A model generated the notes under the pieces. That model saw only the letters and a list, made by a program, of their open reading frames with translations, ran no database searches and was not told the DNA's origin. A DNA stretch of 41,900 nt from assembly GCA_947177205.1 (NCBI GenBank), contig CAMWTO010000005.1, positions 1 to 41,900 on the forward strand. Direction: 5' to 3'. The translations under genes were made by a program, and so were the position numbers. Each line of letters begins with the position of its first letter. Position 1 is the stretch's first letter. This document shows, piece by piece, positions 6,906 through 15,797 of this stretch. This stretch comes from an uncultured Ruminococcus sp. GTDB taxonomy: Bacteria > Bacillota > Clostridia > Oscillospirales > Ruminococcaceae.

Positions 6906-7247
6906 TTAAAAATTATTTCCGTTCCATCCCCAGTCCGGTGTACCGAAATAACTGATGTAGATCCGGTTCTGCGGGATGTTTAGTTCAGATTCTATTAATT
7001 TGCAGATCTTTGCTGTTAATTTTTCTGATGCCGGAGCAGAAACAGCGCCGCAGATCTGGACTTGAATCATCGCTGCCGGAGCGTCTGATCCATGGTAATA
7101 GAGAATGGCATCCGGTTCCATGGCAACCATCAGCCAGTGTTCGGATTTTCCGGGGAGTGCGGTAATTGCCTGCCCAAGACCGGACTTGACAGCTTCCTGC
7201 TGTGCTTTGGAAATAGGCTGATTGGTTTTCACGTTAATGAATGGCAT
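6906..7247 (-). CDS. Macrophage migration inhibitory factor (MIF)-like protein
   Basis: The 113-residue protein belongs to the tautomerase superfamily, MIF branch. It starts MPFINVKTN, with the catalytic Pro2 exposed once Met is removed, then has a MIF-sized core and the C-terminal RIYISYFGTPDWGWNGNNF, which mirrors the eukaryotic [21 protein letters not shown] pattern. These proteins are trimeric keto-enol tautomerases; the natural substrate in bacteria is not settled. There is no signal peptide. A strong AGGAGG precedes the ATG. It lies downstream of a DtxR-like regulator gene on the same strand, 57 bp away. Bacterial MIF homologues in gut species may affect the host, but nothing in the sequence proves release. 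Confidence 0.85.
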   Translation of the reverse strand: MPFINVKTNQPISKAQQEAVKSGLGQAITALPGKSEHWLMVAMEPDAILYYHGSDAPAAMIQVQICGAVSAPASEKLTAKICKLIESELNIPQNRIYISYFGTPDWGWNGNNF

Positions 7248-7304
7248 AAAAATTCCTCCTGTATAAAAATAAATTTTAATTATAGTTTATGATAGATTTT
7301 TTAT

Positions 7305-7712
7305 TTATAATTTTTTCTTGTGCTCCGCCTGTTTCAGTGTTCTGCTTGTGGAACTGCAAAGTTTTTTGATTGTGTGTTCCGGGAATGTTGACAAGAACAG
7401 ATAGGCATGATCTCTCGCATCCTGAGACGGCAGGCGGAGAATCTTCCGGAAGAACAGATAGATAAGATCATAATCTGCATTGCACTGTTCGGCAAATTCC
7501 CGTCCCTTGGGTGTCAGCCGAACGGATTCACAATAATCCGGATAAACAAGCTCCATGCTGACCATACATTTCATCATTTTGCTGACGCTCGGACGGGTCA
7601 CACCGAGATTCCGGGCGATGTCCGCACAACGAATTTTGGCGTGTTCCCGTTCCAGATGATAGATACAAAGCAGATAACGACACTGACTGGCGCAGATTTT
7701 CATAGACTTCAC
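7305..7712 (-). CDS. DtxR/MntR-like metal-dependent transcriptional regulator
   Basis: The 135-residue protein has an N-terminal winged helix (IRCADIARNLGVTRPSVSKMMKCM, then a LTPKGREFAE wing), typical of DtxR/MntR/IdeR repressors, followed by a shortened dimerisation/metal-binding part. Iron or manganese as co-repressor is inferred from the family; the metal ligands are not clear because the C-terminal part is short and Cys/His-poor. It starts at GTG 7712 or at the in-frame ATG 7703, with AGAAG in front. It has its own promoter at 7753-7781 and could regulate itself and the downstream MIF-like gene. No metal transporter gene is nearby. Confidence 0.75.
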   Translation of the reverse strand: MKSMKICASQCRYLLCIYHLEREHAKIRCADIARNLGVTRPSVSKMMKCMVSMELVYPDYCESVRLTPKGREFAEQCNADYDLIYLFFRKILRLPSQDARDHAYLFLSTFPEHTIKKLCSSTSRTLKQAEHKKKL

Positions 7713-7752
7713 TTCTTTTCTGAAATTGATTTAGATTTATTTTATTATCTTA

Positions 7753-7781
7753 ATCATAGCATGAAATCCGGAAATTGTCAA
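7753..7781 (-). promoter_or_regulatory. Sigma-A promoter of the DtxR-like gene
   Basis: Minus strand TTGACA (7781-7776), 17 bp, TATGAT (7758-7753). Confidence 0.75.
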
Positions 7782-7829
7782 GAAATTTCAGGAATTTTCA
7801 GATTTTTTTCTGAAATCCTGGATTAATCA

Positions 7830-7858
7830 TTGATTTTTCAGAAACAATCTGCTATAAT
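7830..7858 (+). promoter_or_regulatory. Sigma-A promoter of murD
   Basis: TTGATT (7830-7835), 17 bp, TATAAT (7853-7858). It diverges from the promoter at 7753-7781. Confidence 0.75.
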
Positions 7859-7905
7859 TAATACTAGGAATCTTTTAAAATTATTTTTGGCAGGAGGAAT
7901 TTATC

Positions 7906-9297
7906 ATGATAACGAAAATAGAAAGCTTTTTTGCTATGCTCCGGGCAAAACGTGTCGCATTTATCGGCACAGGCGTCAGCCACACGGAATTAATCCGGAA
8001 ATTCCGGCAGAAAGAAATTCATATCACTGTCTGCGACAAGCGAAGTGCTGACAAATTCCAGGATGTCTATGATGAATTGTCCGGGCTTGGCGTGGAATTC
8101 ATCCTGGGGGAACAGTATCTGGACTCTTTGACGGATTTTGACATTGTATTCCGGACGCCCGGCATGTACTACAACCATCCGGCGCTTGTGAAAGCCCGGC
8201 AGGCAGGCGTTGTGATTACTTCGGAAATGGAAGTCTTTTTTGATTTATGTCCCTGTCAGATCTATGCTGTGACGGGATCGGACGGAAAATCCACATCCAC
8301 GACGCTGCTTGCGGAGATTCTCCAGGCATCCGGAAAGAAAGTCTACAAAGGCGGCAATATCGGCAAGGCATTATTGCCATTGATTGAAGAAATCACAGAA
8401 CAGGATGTTGCTGTTGTCGAATTATCCAGTTTTCAGTTAATTTCTATGCGAAAATCCCCTGATATTGCATTGATTACGAATATTACTCCCAATCATCTGG
8501 ACGTCCACGGCACAATGGAAGAATACACAGAAGCAAAAATCAATTTAATCCGGCATCAGAACGCATTTTCAAGAACAGTTCTGAATTATGATAATTCGGG
8601 AACAAGAGATTTGCAGAATTTTGTCCGGGGAAAATTAAACTGGTTCACACGGCAGGAAATCCCGGATCGTGGGGCATTTCTCCGGGATGACGGCATGCTC
8701 TGTTATATTGAAAATCAGGAAATCACATCCATTCTGCACAAGGATCAGATCCGGATACCAGGAATGCACAATGTGGAGAATTTCCTTGGCGTGATTGCAG
8801 CATTATGGGGCGAAGTGGAAATTGCAGAGATCGTTGCAGTTGCGGAGCATTTCGGAGGCGTGGAACACCGGATTGAATTCGTCCGGGAAGTGAACGGCGT
8901 GAAATATTATAATGACAGCATTGCCACGAGTCCGACGAGAGTCCTGGCAGGATTAAGAAGTTTCGACCAGAAAATTATTGTCATTGCCGGCGGTTATGAC
9001 AAGAAGATCCCGTTTGAACCGATGGCGGAGACGGTCTGTGACCGGGTAAAATTATTGATCCTGACGGGTGTGACGGCAGATAAAATCCAGAAAGCAGTCA
9101 CGGCGGCAAAAAATTACGATCCTGAAAAGATCCGGATTCTCCGGGTGGATTCCATGGAAGAAGCTGTAGAAACGGCATCCAGGGAAGCGCAGTCCGGGGA
9201 TGTTGTGACGCTCTCTCCGGCATGTGCAAGCTTTGATAAATATCCGAATTTTGAAGTGCGTGGAAAGCATTTCAAGGATCTTGTGAAAAATTTATAA
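7906..9297 (+). CDS. murD: UDP-N-acetylmuramoyl-L-alanine--D-glutamate ligase MurD
   Basis: MurD adds D-glutamate to UDP-MurNAc-L-Ala in the cytoplasm, the second amino-acid step in peptidoglycan precursor synthesis. The 463-residue protein has the N-terminal nucleotide-binding domain (FIGTGVSHTELIRKF), the ATP P-loop TGSDGKSTST near residue 123, the central NITPNHLDVHGTMEEY motif and C-terminal NDSIATSPTRVLAGL, VIAGGYDKK and LSPACASFDKYPNFEVRG, all diagnostic of MurD. Length is normal. The start at 7906 follows GCAGGAGG. It stands apart from the usual dcw cluster and heads a five-gene plus-strand run. Confidence 0.95.
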   Translation: MITKIESFFAMLRAKRVAFIGTGVSHTELIRKFRQKEIHITVCDKRSADKFQDVYDELSGLGVEFILGEQYLDSLTDFDIVFRTPGMYYNHPALVKARQAGVVITSEMEVFFDLCPCQIYAVTGSDGKSTSTTLLAEILQASGKKVYKGGNIGKALLPLIEEITEQDVAVVELSSFQLISMRKSPDIALITNITPNHLDVHGTMEEYTEAKINLIRHQNAFSRTVLNYDNSGTRDLQNFVRGKLNWFTRQEIPDRGAFLRDDGMLCYIENQEITSILHKDQIRIPGMHNVENFLGVIAALWGEVEIAEIVAVAEHFGGVEHRIEFVREVNGVKYYNDSIATSPTRVLAGLRSFDQKIIVIAGGYDKKIPFEPMAETVCDRVKLLILTGVTADKIQKAVTAAKNYDPEKIRILRVDSMEEAVETASREAQSGDVVTLSPACASFDKYPNFEVRGKHFKDLVKNL

Positions 9298-9326
9298 TTT
9301 GCTGATTTTAGGAGAAATTTGAAATT

Positions 9327-10349
9327 ATGACCAAAAAAAATCTGAAAAAATTATTAGCCCGATTCTGCAAGGCAAACGGTATTTCCGGCGATGAATCTGA
9401 AATTGCAGCGCTTGCCTGTGAAAAACTCCAGAAATATTGTCCGGATGCAAGAATCGAGAATGGCAATGTGATTGGTTCGCTTGGCAATCAGAATCCCAAT
9501 GCCTGGCATGTTCTGTTGGATGCTCATATGGATCGGGTCGGGCTGGTTGTGACCAGTATCACGGATGACGGATTTCTGACTGTCGGAAATGTCGGTGGAT
9601 TAGATTGTCGGTGGTTTCCGGCGCAGAGAGTCTGCGTCCATGGAACGAAGAATATTTATGGGATTATCTCCACATTGCCGCCGCATCTGGCGAATGGCGA
9701 AGAAAAAGTCCAGAAAATGGAACAGATCCGGATTGATACCGGTTACAATGCGGCAGAACTCCGGGAGATGATATCTATCGGGGACAGCGTGACATTCAGC
9801 GGATTCACCGGAGAATTAGCCGGAGGGCGGTTCAGTTCTCCGGCACTGGATGACCGTTCCGGCATGGCGGCGATTCTCTATGCATTAGATGAAATCTGGC
9901 AGGAGGAACTTGACTGCAAAGTGACAGTTCTGTTCTCGAATCGGGAGGAAGTCAATGGATGCGGTGCAAAGACAGGCTGTTTTGCGATTAATCCGGACAT
10001 TGCCATTGCGGTGGATGTTTCTTTTGCAGGAGATGGAAAGCTCTGCAAGACCGGAAAATCCGGCGGCGGCGCAATGATCGGCTTTTCGCCGTCTCTGGAC
10101 AGGGGATTATCCCAGGAATTTGTAGCAGATGCGATCCATGCCGGACTTCCTTATCAGTACGAAGTCATGAACGGACGGACGGGGACAAATGCGGATGATT
10201 TCGCCGTGTGCCGGGACGGTGTGGAGACCTGTACTGTATCATTGCCATTATATTACATGCACACACCTGTGGAGACAATTGACATCAATGATGTCCGGGA
10301 CACCGGGAAACTGCTTGCGGCGTTCCTGCGTGGAATTGTGAATAATTAA
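9327..10349 (+). CDS. M42 family metallopeptidase (first of two)
   Basis: M42 peptidases are dinuclear-metal cytosolic aminopeptidases (glutamyl aminopeptidase / former endoglucanase M group) that form large tetrahedral assemblies. The 340-residue protein shows the family ligands: LDAHMDRVG near residue 65, ALDDRSGMAA near residue 172, and NREEVNGCGAKTG, whose adjacent glutamates match the catalytic base region. The NREEVNG sequence deviates from the common QEEVGLRGA, so its specificity may differ from the following paralogue. It starts 29 bp after murD with GGAG upstream and is followed 43 bp later by the second M42 gene. Confidence 0.88.
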   Translation: MTKKNLKKLLARFCKANGISGDESEIAALACEKLQKYCPDARIENGNVIGSLGNQNPNAWHVLLDAHMDRVGLVVTSITDDGFLTVGNVGGLDCRWFPAQRVCVHGTKNIYGIISTLPPHLANGEEKVQKMEQIRIDTGYNAAELREMISIGDSVTFSGFTGELAGGRFSSPALDDRSGMAAILYALDEIWQEELDCKVTVLFSNREEVNGCGAKTGCFAINPDIAIAVDVSFAGDGKLCKTGKSGGGAMIGFSPSLDRGLSQEFVADAIHAGLPYQYEVMNGRTGTNADDFAVCRDGVETCTVSLPLYYMHTPVETIDINDVRDTGKLLAAFLRGIVNN

Positions 10350-10392
10350 AAATTTATAATTTATAATCTATATAATTTGAGGTGATTTCAGC

Positions 10393-11424
10393 TTGTTAGC
10401 GTATCTGAAAGAATTATGTGCCCTGTGCGGCACTTCCGGCGCTGAGTCTGCTGTCCGGGATTATCTGATTGAAAAAATTCAGGATTTTCCAGACATTCTC
10501 GAATGCCGGACGGACAGCCTGGGTAATTTATTAGTTCATAAAAAAGGAAGAAAAAAGGCGAAACATACTGTCATGATCGGCGCTCATATGGATGAAGTCG
10601 GTCTGATTGTCCGGGACATTCTCCCGGATGGCAGATTAATACTAGATACTGTCGGAGGAATTGAACCGGATGCCGTCATCGGTAGAACGATGCAGATTCC
10701 TGGTGTCGGTTACGGCGTTGTCGGTGCAGAACCTGTTCATAATCTAGAACCCGAAGATCGGGAGAAAAAGCCGTCCCGAAAAGATCTGATCCTGGATATT
10801 GGTGCAAAAAACCGGGAAACTGTTGCAGATCTTGGAATTCTTCCGGGAGATGCTGTGTATTTCTTCAGCAAGTGGACGGAACTCGGCGGCGGAAAACGTG
10901 TCGCATCCAAGGCGATTGATGACCGTTTCGGCTGTGCCTGTATGTTGAAAATGCTCCGGGATCAGATCGAATTTGATACCTGGTTTTGTTTCTTTGTTCA
11001 GGAAGAAATCGGACTGCGGGGAAGCCGGACGGCGACTTATGCCATCAATCCGGATTTGGCGTTGATCCTAGAGACGACAACCGCCGGGGATCTGGACGGC
11101 GTGACCGGTGCGGACAGAGTCTGCGCACTGGGAGCTGGTGCAGTCGTGTCATTCATGGATCGTTCTACGATTTATGACAAGGAATTATATAAAATTGCAT
11201 TTGCCGAGGCGGAAAATTTAAATATCCCCTGTCAGACCAAGACTAGAATTGCCGGAGGAAATGACGCCGGTGCAGTGCACATCTCCAGGGACGGCGTCCG
11301 GACGCTTGCAATTTCAATCCCGTGCCGGTATCTGCATTCTCCCTACTGCACAGCGCAGATCAGCGACATGGAACAGAGCTGTCTCCTGGCTGAGAGAATG
11401 CTCATCCGGATGCACACGCTATGA
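10393..11424 (+). CDS. M42 family metallopeptidase (second of two)
   Basis: This 343-residue protein is a canonical M42 aminopeptidase: IGAHMDEVGLIV, AIDDRFGCACML and FFVQEEIGLRGSRTAT carry the metal ligands and catalytic glutamate, and RCRYLHSP-type C-terminal residues (IPCRYLHSPYC) supply the last histidine ligand. It starts at TTG 10393, supported by GAGGTGA about 8 bases upstream. It overlaps the next gene by 4 bp (ATGA), so the two are translationally coupled. The tandem with the preceding, more divergent paralogue suggests two subunits or two substrate ranges in peptide turnover. Confidence 0.92.
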   Translation: MLAYLKELCALCGTSGAESAVRDYLIEKIQDFPDILECRTDSLGNLLVHKKGRKKAKHTVMIGAHMDEVGLIVRDILPDGRLILDTVGGIEPDAVIGRTMQIPGVGYGVVGAEPVHNLEPEDREKKPSRKDLILDIGAKNRETVADLGILPGDAVYFFSKWTELGGGKRVASKAIDDRFGCACMLKMLRDQIEFDTWFCFFVQEEIGLRGSRTATYAINPDLALILETTTAGDLDGVTGADRVCALGAGAVVSFMDRSTIYDKELYKIAFAEAENLNIPCQTKTRIAGGNDAGAVHISRDGVRTLAISIPCRYLHSPYCTAQISDMEQSCLLAERMLIRMHTL

Positions 11425-12254
11425 TTAGAAAAATTACGAAGCCGGAGGAGCTGAACACGGATTTGCTCCGGCAGAGCTGGAGAGGGCGCAATATGTATGC
11501 GTACTACAAGGCTTATGGACTGCATTATGATTTCTGCGAATTTTATCAGGTCGGAAGAAATGGGATTTTATTAAGATTCAACAGCACGGTTTTACTTGTA
11601 ACGCCTGGTCCTGATAATTTTGACACGGACGAAATCGTTGGTCTTGCGCTGTTTCTCCGGATGCACAAACCATTCCGGATTGAAACGGATTTTGCAATGC
11701 AGTTATGTCCGTATCTGCCGGAATATGTGCCGCTGCACCGGACGACATTTCAGCTCCATCCGGGGCAGGAGAACGAAATTTCCACGCAGGATGCGGAACA
11801 GCGGATTAATTTCAATCCGGAATTAGAACAGGTCTATCGGATTTTGCAGGCAGGATTTCCACATTTGCAGGATTATCCGTTATGGCTGACGGATATGTCC
11901 CACAGATGCCGGCATGGGATCAGTCATGTGCTGACTTATCAGGACAGCACGACGGCAAGTCTGGTATTTGACATTGATGATCTTGTCTTAGTCGGACAAG
12001 TGGCGACGCTCCCGGAAGCAAGGGGATTGGGACATGCCAGGATGTTCCTGAGATGGCTTGCCGGGTGGCTTGCCGGATTTCACAAAACTGCCGTTCTGTA
12101 TGCGCTGGACATCCGGGAAAGTTTCTACCGGGAAATCGGCTTTGAAGCGATTGCGGAAGAATTTGTCCTGGAACGTTCTGCACAGGCAGAAGATTTTAAT
12201 TTAAATTTAAATAATTCAGATTCTATCATGAAAGGACTGTTAGAAGATGTCTGA
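11421..12254 (+). CDS. GNAT family N-acetyltransferase
   Basis: The 277-residue protein ends in a GNAT domain (about residues 170-255) with the acetyl-CoA pyrophosphate loop in VATLPEARGLGHARMFLRWL, where R/G-x-G-x-A is preserved, and a following strand with ALDIRESFYREIGFE. The first 150 residues have no motif I recognise; they may form a second, degenerate GNAT-like half. The acceptor is unknown. It overlaps the M42 gene by 4 bp and the next gene by 8 bp, so it belongs to the same operon; modification of peptides or amino acids is only an inference. A run of Asn/Leu (NLNLNN) near the C-terminus is encoded by an AT-rich patch. Confidence 0.8.
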   Translation: MIRKITKPEELNTDLLRQSWRGRNMYAYYKAYGLHYDFCEFYQVGRNGILLRFNSTVLLVTPGPDNFDTDEIVGLALFLRMHKPFRIETDFAMQLCPYLPEYVPLHRTTFQLHPGQENEISTQDAEQRINFNPELEQVYRILQAGFPHLQDYPLWLTDMSHRCRHGISHVLTYQDSTTASLVFDIDDLVLVGQVATLPEARGLGHARMFLRWLAGWLAGFHKTAVLYALDIRESFYREIGFEAIAEEFVLERSAQAEDFNLNLNNSDSIMKGLLEDV

Positions 12255-13536
12255 GAAAATACAGGATTTTTCAGATTTTTTTGAGATCGACCCGGCATTG
12301 AAAAAATTAGCAGAAACAGCAGAATTGCATTGCCGGGAAAATTTTGACCGGATTGACCGGATTGCAGCTTATCATTCTGCCAAAGTCCTGAAAGCATTTA
12401 CAGACCAGAAAGTCAGTGAAACTTGTTTCGGCATCAGTACCGGCTACGGCTACGGCGATTTCGGACGGGATGTGCTTGACAAAGTCTGGGCACAGGTACT
12501 CGGAACGGAAGATGCACTTGTCCGGCATAATTTCGTTTCCGGGACACATGCTCTCAGTGTGGCATTGTTCGGCTTGCTCCGTCCCGGCGACAGAATTGTC
12601 TTTGTTACGGGAACGCCCTATGATACACTTCACGAAGTGATCGGAATTTCCGGCAGTCCGGGGAATGGTTCTCTCCGGGATTTCGGTGTGACGCATGAAA
12701 TTATTGCATTAAATCCAGATGGCAAGCCGGATCTTGCAGAAATTGCAAAGCGTGTTTCCGGCGCAAAAATTGCATATATCCAGCGTTCCCGTGGCTATTC
12801 CCTCCGGACTGCGTTCACAATTCCGGAAATTGCGGAAATCTGTAAAGTGATCCGGGAAACCAGTCCGGATAGTGTGATTATGGTCGATAACTGCTATGGG
12901 GAATTTGTGGAAACATCCGAACCGACGCAGGTCGGTGCAGATATCATGATCGGCTCAATGATTAAGAATGCAGGCGGCGGCATTGCCCGGACAGGCGGTT
13001 ACATTGCCGGGAAAGCTGATCTTGTGGAATTATGCGCTTATCGGCTGACTTGCGTCGGACTCGGAAAGGAAGTTGGCTGTACGCTCGGCATGAACCGGGA
13101 ATTATTCCAGGGATTGTATCTTGCGCCGGATGTGACGGCAAATGCACTGAAAACGGCTTGTTTCACCTCGGAATTATTCACAATGTTAGGTTTTCGCTGT
13201 ACGCCGTCCGGGAATGCAATCAGGGGAGATATTGTGACGGCAATTGAACTGGAAACGCCGGAAAATTTAATTGCATTCTGTCAGGGCATTCAGAAAGGGT
13301 CTCCCGTGGATGCGCATGTCACACCCGAACCGTGGGACATGCCCGGTTATGACAGCCAGGTCATTATGGCGGCAGGCGCATTCACAAACGGTGCATCTGT
13401 GGAATTATCCGCCGACGCACCTTTGAGAGAACCTTATGCGGTCTGGGTGCAGGGGGGAATCAGTTGGCGGAGCGCCCGGATCAGCATTCTGCTTGCGGCG
13501 CAGGAAATGCTGACAAGAAAATTAATTACAATCTAA
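12247..13536 (+). CDS. PLP enzyme of the methionine gamma-lyase-like (aluminium resistance) family
   Basis: The 429-residue protein matches the PF06838 family of fold type I PLP enzymes, often annotated as methionine gamma-lyase family or aluminium resistance protein. Recognisable blocks are the N-terminal FGISTGYGYGDFGRD, the LVRHNFVSGTHAL segment, PYDTLHEVIG, VDNCYGEFVE with the PLP-ring aspartate, and IGSMIKNAGGG with the likely Schiff-base lysine Lys240. The physiological reaction in Clostridia is not established; sulphur amino acid cleavage is a family-level guess. It overlaps the GNAT gene by 8 bp and ends the murD run. No clear terminator follows. Confidence 0.88.
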   Translation: MSEKIQDFSDFFEIDPALKKLAETAELHCRENFDRIDRIAAYHSAKVLKAFTDQKVSETCFGISTGYGYGDFGRDVLDKVWAQVLGTEDALVRHNFVSGTHALSVALFGLLRPGDRIVFVTGTPYDTLHEVIGISGSPGNGSLRDFGVTHEIIALNPDGKPDLAEIAKRVSGAKIAYIQRSRGYSLRTAFTIPEIAEICKVIRETSPDSVIMVDNCYGEFVETSEPTQVGADIMIGSMIKNAGGGIARTGGYIAGKADLVELCAYRLTCVGLGKEVGCTLGMNRELFQGLYLAPDVTANALKTACFTSELFTMLGFRCTPSGNAIRGDIVTAIELETPENLIAFCQGIQKGSPVDAHVTPEPWDMPGYDSQVIMAAGAFTNGASVELSADAPLREPYAVWVQGGISWRSARISILLAAQEMLTRKLITI

Positions 13537-13634
13537 ATTTTTTTAATTTTTTAAAATTTATTTCAAAATAATAAAAGATAATTACAAATTAAATACAAAT
13601 CCAGTGAAAAATTGTCACGAAATCCGCAAAAAGG

Positions 13635-13663
13635 TTGACATCTCCGGCGGAAACTGTTACAAT
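13635..13663 (+). promoter_or_regulatory. Sigma-A promoter of the pseudokinase gene
   Basis: TTGACA (13635-13640), 17 bp, TACAAT (13658-13663), then an 80-base leader ending in GGAAGGAGG. Confidence 0.75.
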
Positions 13664-13742
13664 AAAAGCAGAGATATAAAATTGATGATGCAATTATTAT
13701 TTTATATTTTATTTTTAAATTTTTTGGAAGGAGGAAAATCCG

Positions 13743-15725
13743 GTGGAAGAAAAAAAACGCTGTTGCCACTGTATGGAATTGAAATCCGTCAGAGCAAATG
13801 TCTGTCCCTACTGCGGTTATGATGAAAAAACGCCCTATGATGCCAATTATGCGCCGCCCGGCACAGAAATTAACGGCAGATACATGCTCGGCGTCAAAAT
13901 CGGTCATAACAGCGAGGGCGCAAATTATATCGGCTACAGCTCTGCAATCGGCTGTAAAGTCCTGATCCGGGAATATATGCCCGTTGGTCTTTGCAAGCGC
14001 ATCCGGGGACGAGCGACCATCAGTGTTTATCCAAACAAACTTGTACAGTACAAGACGTTAATGGCAGAATTTACAGAACTTAACAAGAATCTTGCACAGA
14101 TGCGGAATCTGCCGCATATCATCCCCACACTGGATATTTTCGAGGCAAATAACACAACGTATGTTGCGTATGAATATCTTGAGGGCATTAAATTAGTGGA
14201 ATATCTCAAAGACAACGCCGGAGAACTGACCTGGAAACAGGTTTCCGAACTGTTCCCGACGTTCTTTACGACACTTAGTTTAATGCACAATCATAATGTT
14301 GTCCACAGGGCAATCAGTCCGGATACGATTTATGTGACGCCGAAAGGAGAATTACGCCTGTGTGGTTTCAGCATTTATGCCGTCCGGACGGTTCACCTGG
14401 AATTGCCCAGTGAGTTATTTCATGGTTACGCCGCACCGGAACAGTACACGCCGGGCGCAAAACAGGGCACATTCACGGATGTGTATGCCGTCTGCGCCGT
14501 TTTGTACCGGATTCTGACAGGCTGCAAACCTCCGGACGCTATGAGCCGGATTGAGAGTGACAACCTCCGTGAGCCGTACGAGATGAACCCGAACATTTCC
14601 CGGAGCGTTTCCCGTGCGATCATAAAAGGGCTTTGTCTGGATTCGACAGAACGGACACAGACGATCACGGAATTGGTGACACAGTTGTTTGAACAACCCG
14701 AAGGACAGTCGGTAACAATGCATTCCATTATTCTCCCGGCAGAAACCGAAAACAGAAACCGGAAACAGATAGTGACAAGAAAAGTTGGGAATGCGGATTC
14801 TGGTTCTGATTCCAAAAATCAGAATTCCCAGAATTCAGAAAACATGATTGAGCGTGTCCGCACGCCGCTGATGTTTGTCATTATGCTGTTATGCGTTCTG
14901 CTGATTATTTTAATTATTGTGTTCAGCATGATGCGTTCCGGTTCTGTGACGATCCAGAACCAGGATTCTGAGAGTACAACCACCACAGATGCATTATCAG
15001 AATCAGAAAATAATATCATCACGGAATCTGACACGGAGTCTCCCGAACTGACAGAACCATCCGGCGACAGCCAGATGCCGACATTGATCGGGACAAGTTA
15101 CGAACTTCAGAAAGAGAAACTGGAGGCGGATGGCTGGTTATATCTGGAACCAGTCTATGAATATAATGATCTGTACAAAGCCGGAATTATCATCAGTCAG
15201 ACGATCAATGCAGGCGAGCCGTTCCAGAGCGGTTCCACCGTCGGCGTGACTGTCAGTCGTGGGCCCGCCTCCGTCGTGCTTCCGGATTATCAGGGCAAAT
15301 CCCTGATGCAGTATGAATTGGAATTAGAAGAACTTGGATTGACAAGTGCAAATTATTACACGGAAGCCGTGCAGAATTATGATTTTGCAAACGGGCAGGT
15401 TGTGGAGCTGAGCAAAGCTGCCGGGGAAGTGTTTGATCTGAGCGGCGAAGAAAAACTGCGAATTTTCTATGCAAGCAATCCGGAAACCACAATTGTAGTT
15501 ATGACGGAAACCATTCCGCCGGAAACTGCGCCTCCGGAAACAGAGCCGGTGACAGAACCCGTGACAGAATCTCCGACAGCGCCGCCGGAAACCACATTCC
15601 CGGACATTCAGACAGCGCCGATTCCGGAAGAACCCACGCAGCCGAACAATGATCCGGATACGGATATGCAGGATGCGCCGCAGACAGCGCCGATTGATAT
15701 TATACCGTTTGATAATAATAATTAA
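13743..15725 (+). CDS. Membrane pseudokinase with zinc ribbon and PASTA repeats
   Basis: The 660-residue protein has an N-terminal zinc ribbon (Cys7/8, Cys10, Cys21, Cys24), a Ser/Thr kinase-like domain (about 47-315), one membrane helix (about 375-397), two PASTA repeats (about 445-577) and a Pro/Thr/Glu-rich tail. Its topology is that of PrkC/PknB kinases, which sense muropeptides or lipid II. All catalytic residues are replaced: the VAIK lysine is Arg76, HRD reads HRA (Ala190), the following Lys and Asn are Ser192 and Thr195, and DFG reads GFS (208-210). The APE motif (231-233) and FTDVYAVCAVLY helix remain, so the fold is kept. It is therefore a pseudokinase, probably binding or scaffolding. 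The GTG start at 13743 follows AAGGAGG. Confidence 0.88.
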   Translation: MEEKKRCCHCMELKSVRANVCPYCGYDEKTPYDANYAPPGTEINGRYMLGVKIGHNSEGANYIGYSSAIGCKVLIREYMPVGLCKRIRGRATISVYPNKLVQYKTLMAEFTELNKNLAQMRNLPHIIPTLDIFEANNTTYVAYEYLEGIKLVEYLKDNAGELTWKQVSELFPTFFTTLSLMHNHNVVHRAISPDTIYVTPKGELRLCGFSIYAVRTVHLELPSELFHGYAAPEQYTPGAKQGTFTDVYAVCAVLYRILTGCKPPDAMSRIESDNLREPYEMNPNISRSVSRAIIKGLCLDSTERTQTITELVTQLFEQPEGQSVTMHSIILPAETENRNRKQIVTRKVGNADSGSDSKNQNSQNSENMIERVRTPLMFVIMLLCVLLIILIIVFSMMRSGSVTIQNQDSESTTTTDALSESENNIITESDTESPELTEPSGDSQMPTLIGTSYELQKEKLEADGWLYLEPVYEYNDLYKAGIIISQTINAGEPFQSGSTVGVTVSRGPASVVLPDYQGKSLMQYELELEELGLTSANYYTEAVQNYDFANGQVVELSKAAGEVFDLSGEEKLRIFYASNPETTIVVMTETIPPETAPPETEPVTEPVTESPTAPPETTFPDIQTAPIPEEPTQPNNDPDTDMQDAPQTAPIDIIPFDNNN

Positions 15726-15748
15726 ATTATAATTAAATTTAATAAAAA

Positions 15749-15797
15749 AACAGCTTTTCAGGAAACGAAACTTCCCGGAAAGCTGTTTGATTTTTTT
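15749..15797. terminator. Bidirectional terminator between convergent genes
   Basis: AACAGCTTTTC (15749-15759) pairs with GGAAAGCTGTT (15777-15787) with one mismatch, extended by GGAA/TTCC inside. T-tract 15791-15797 on plus and A-run 15744-15750 for minus. Confidence 0.85.
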
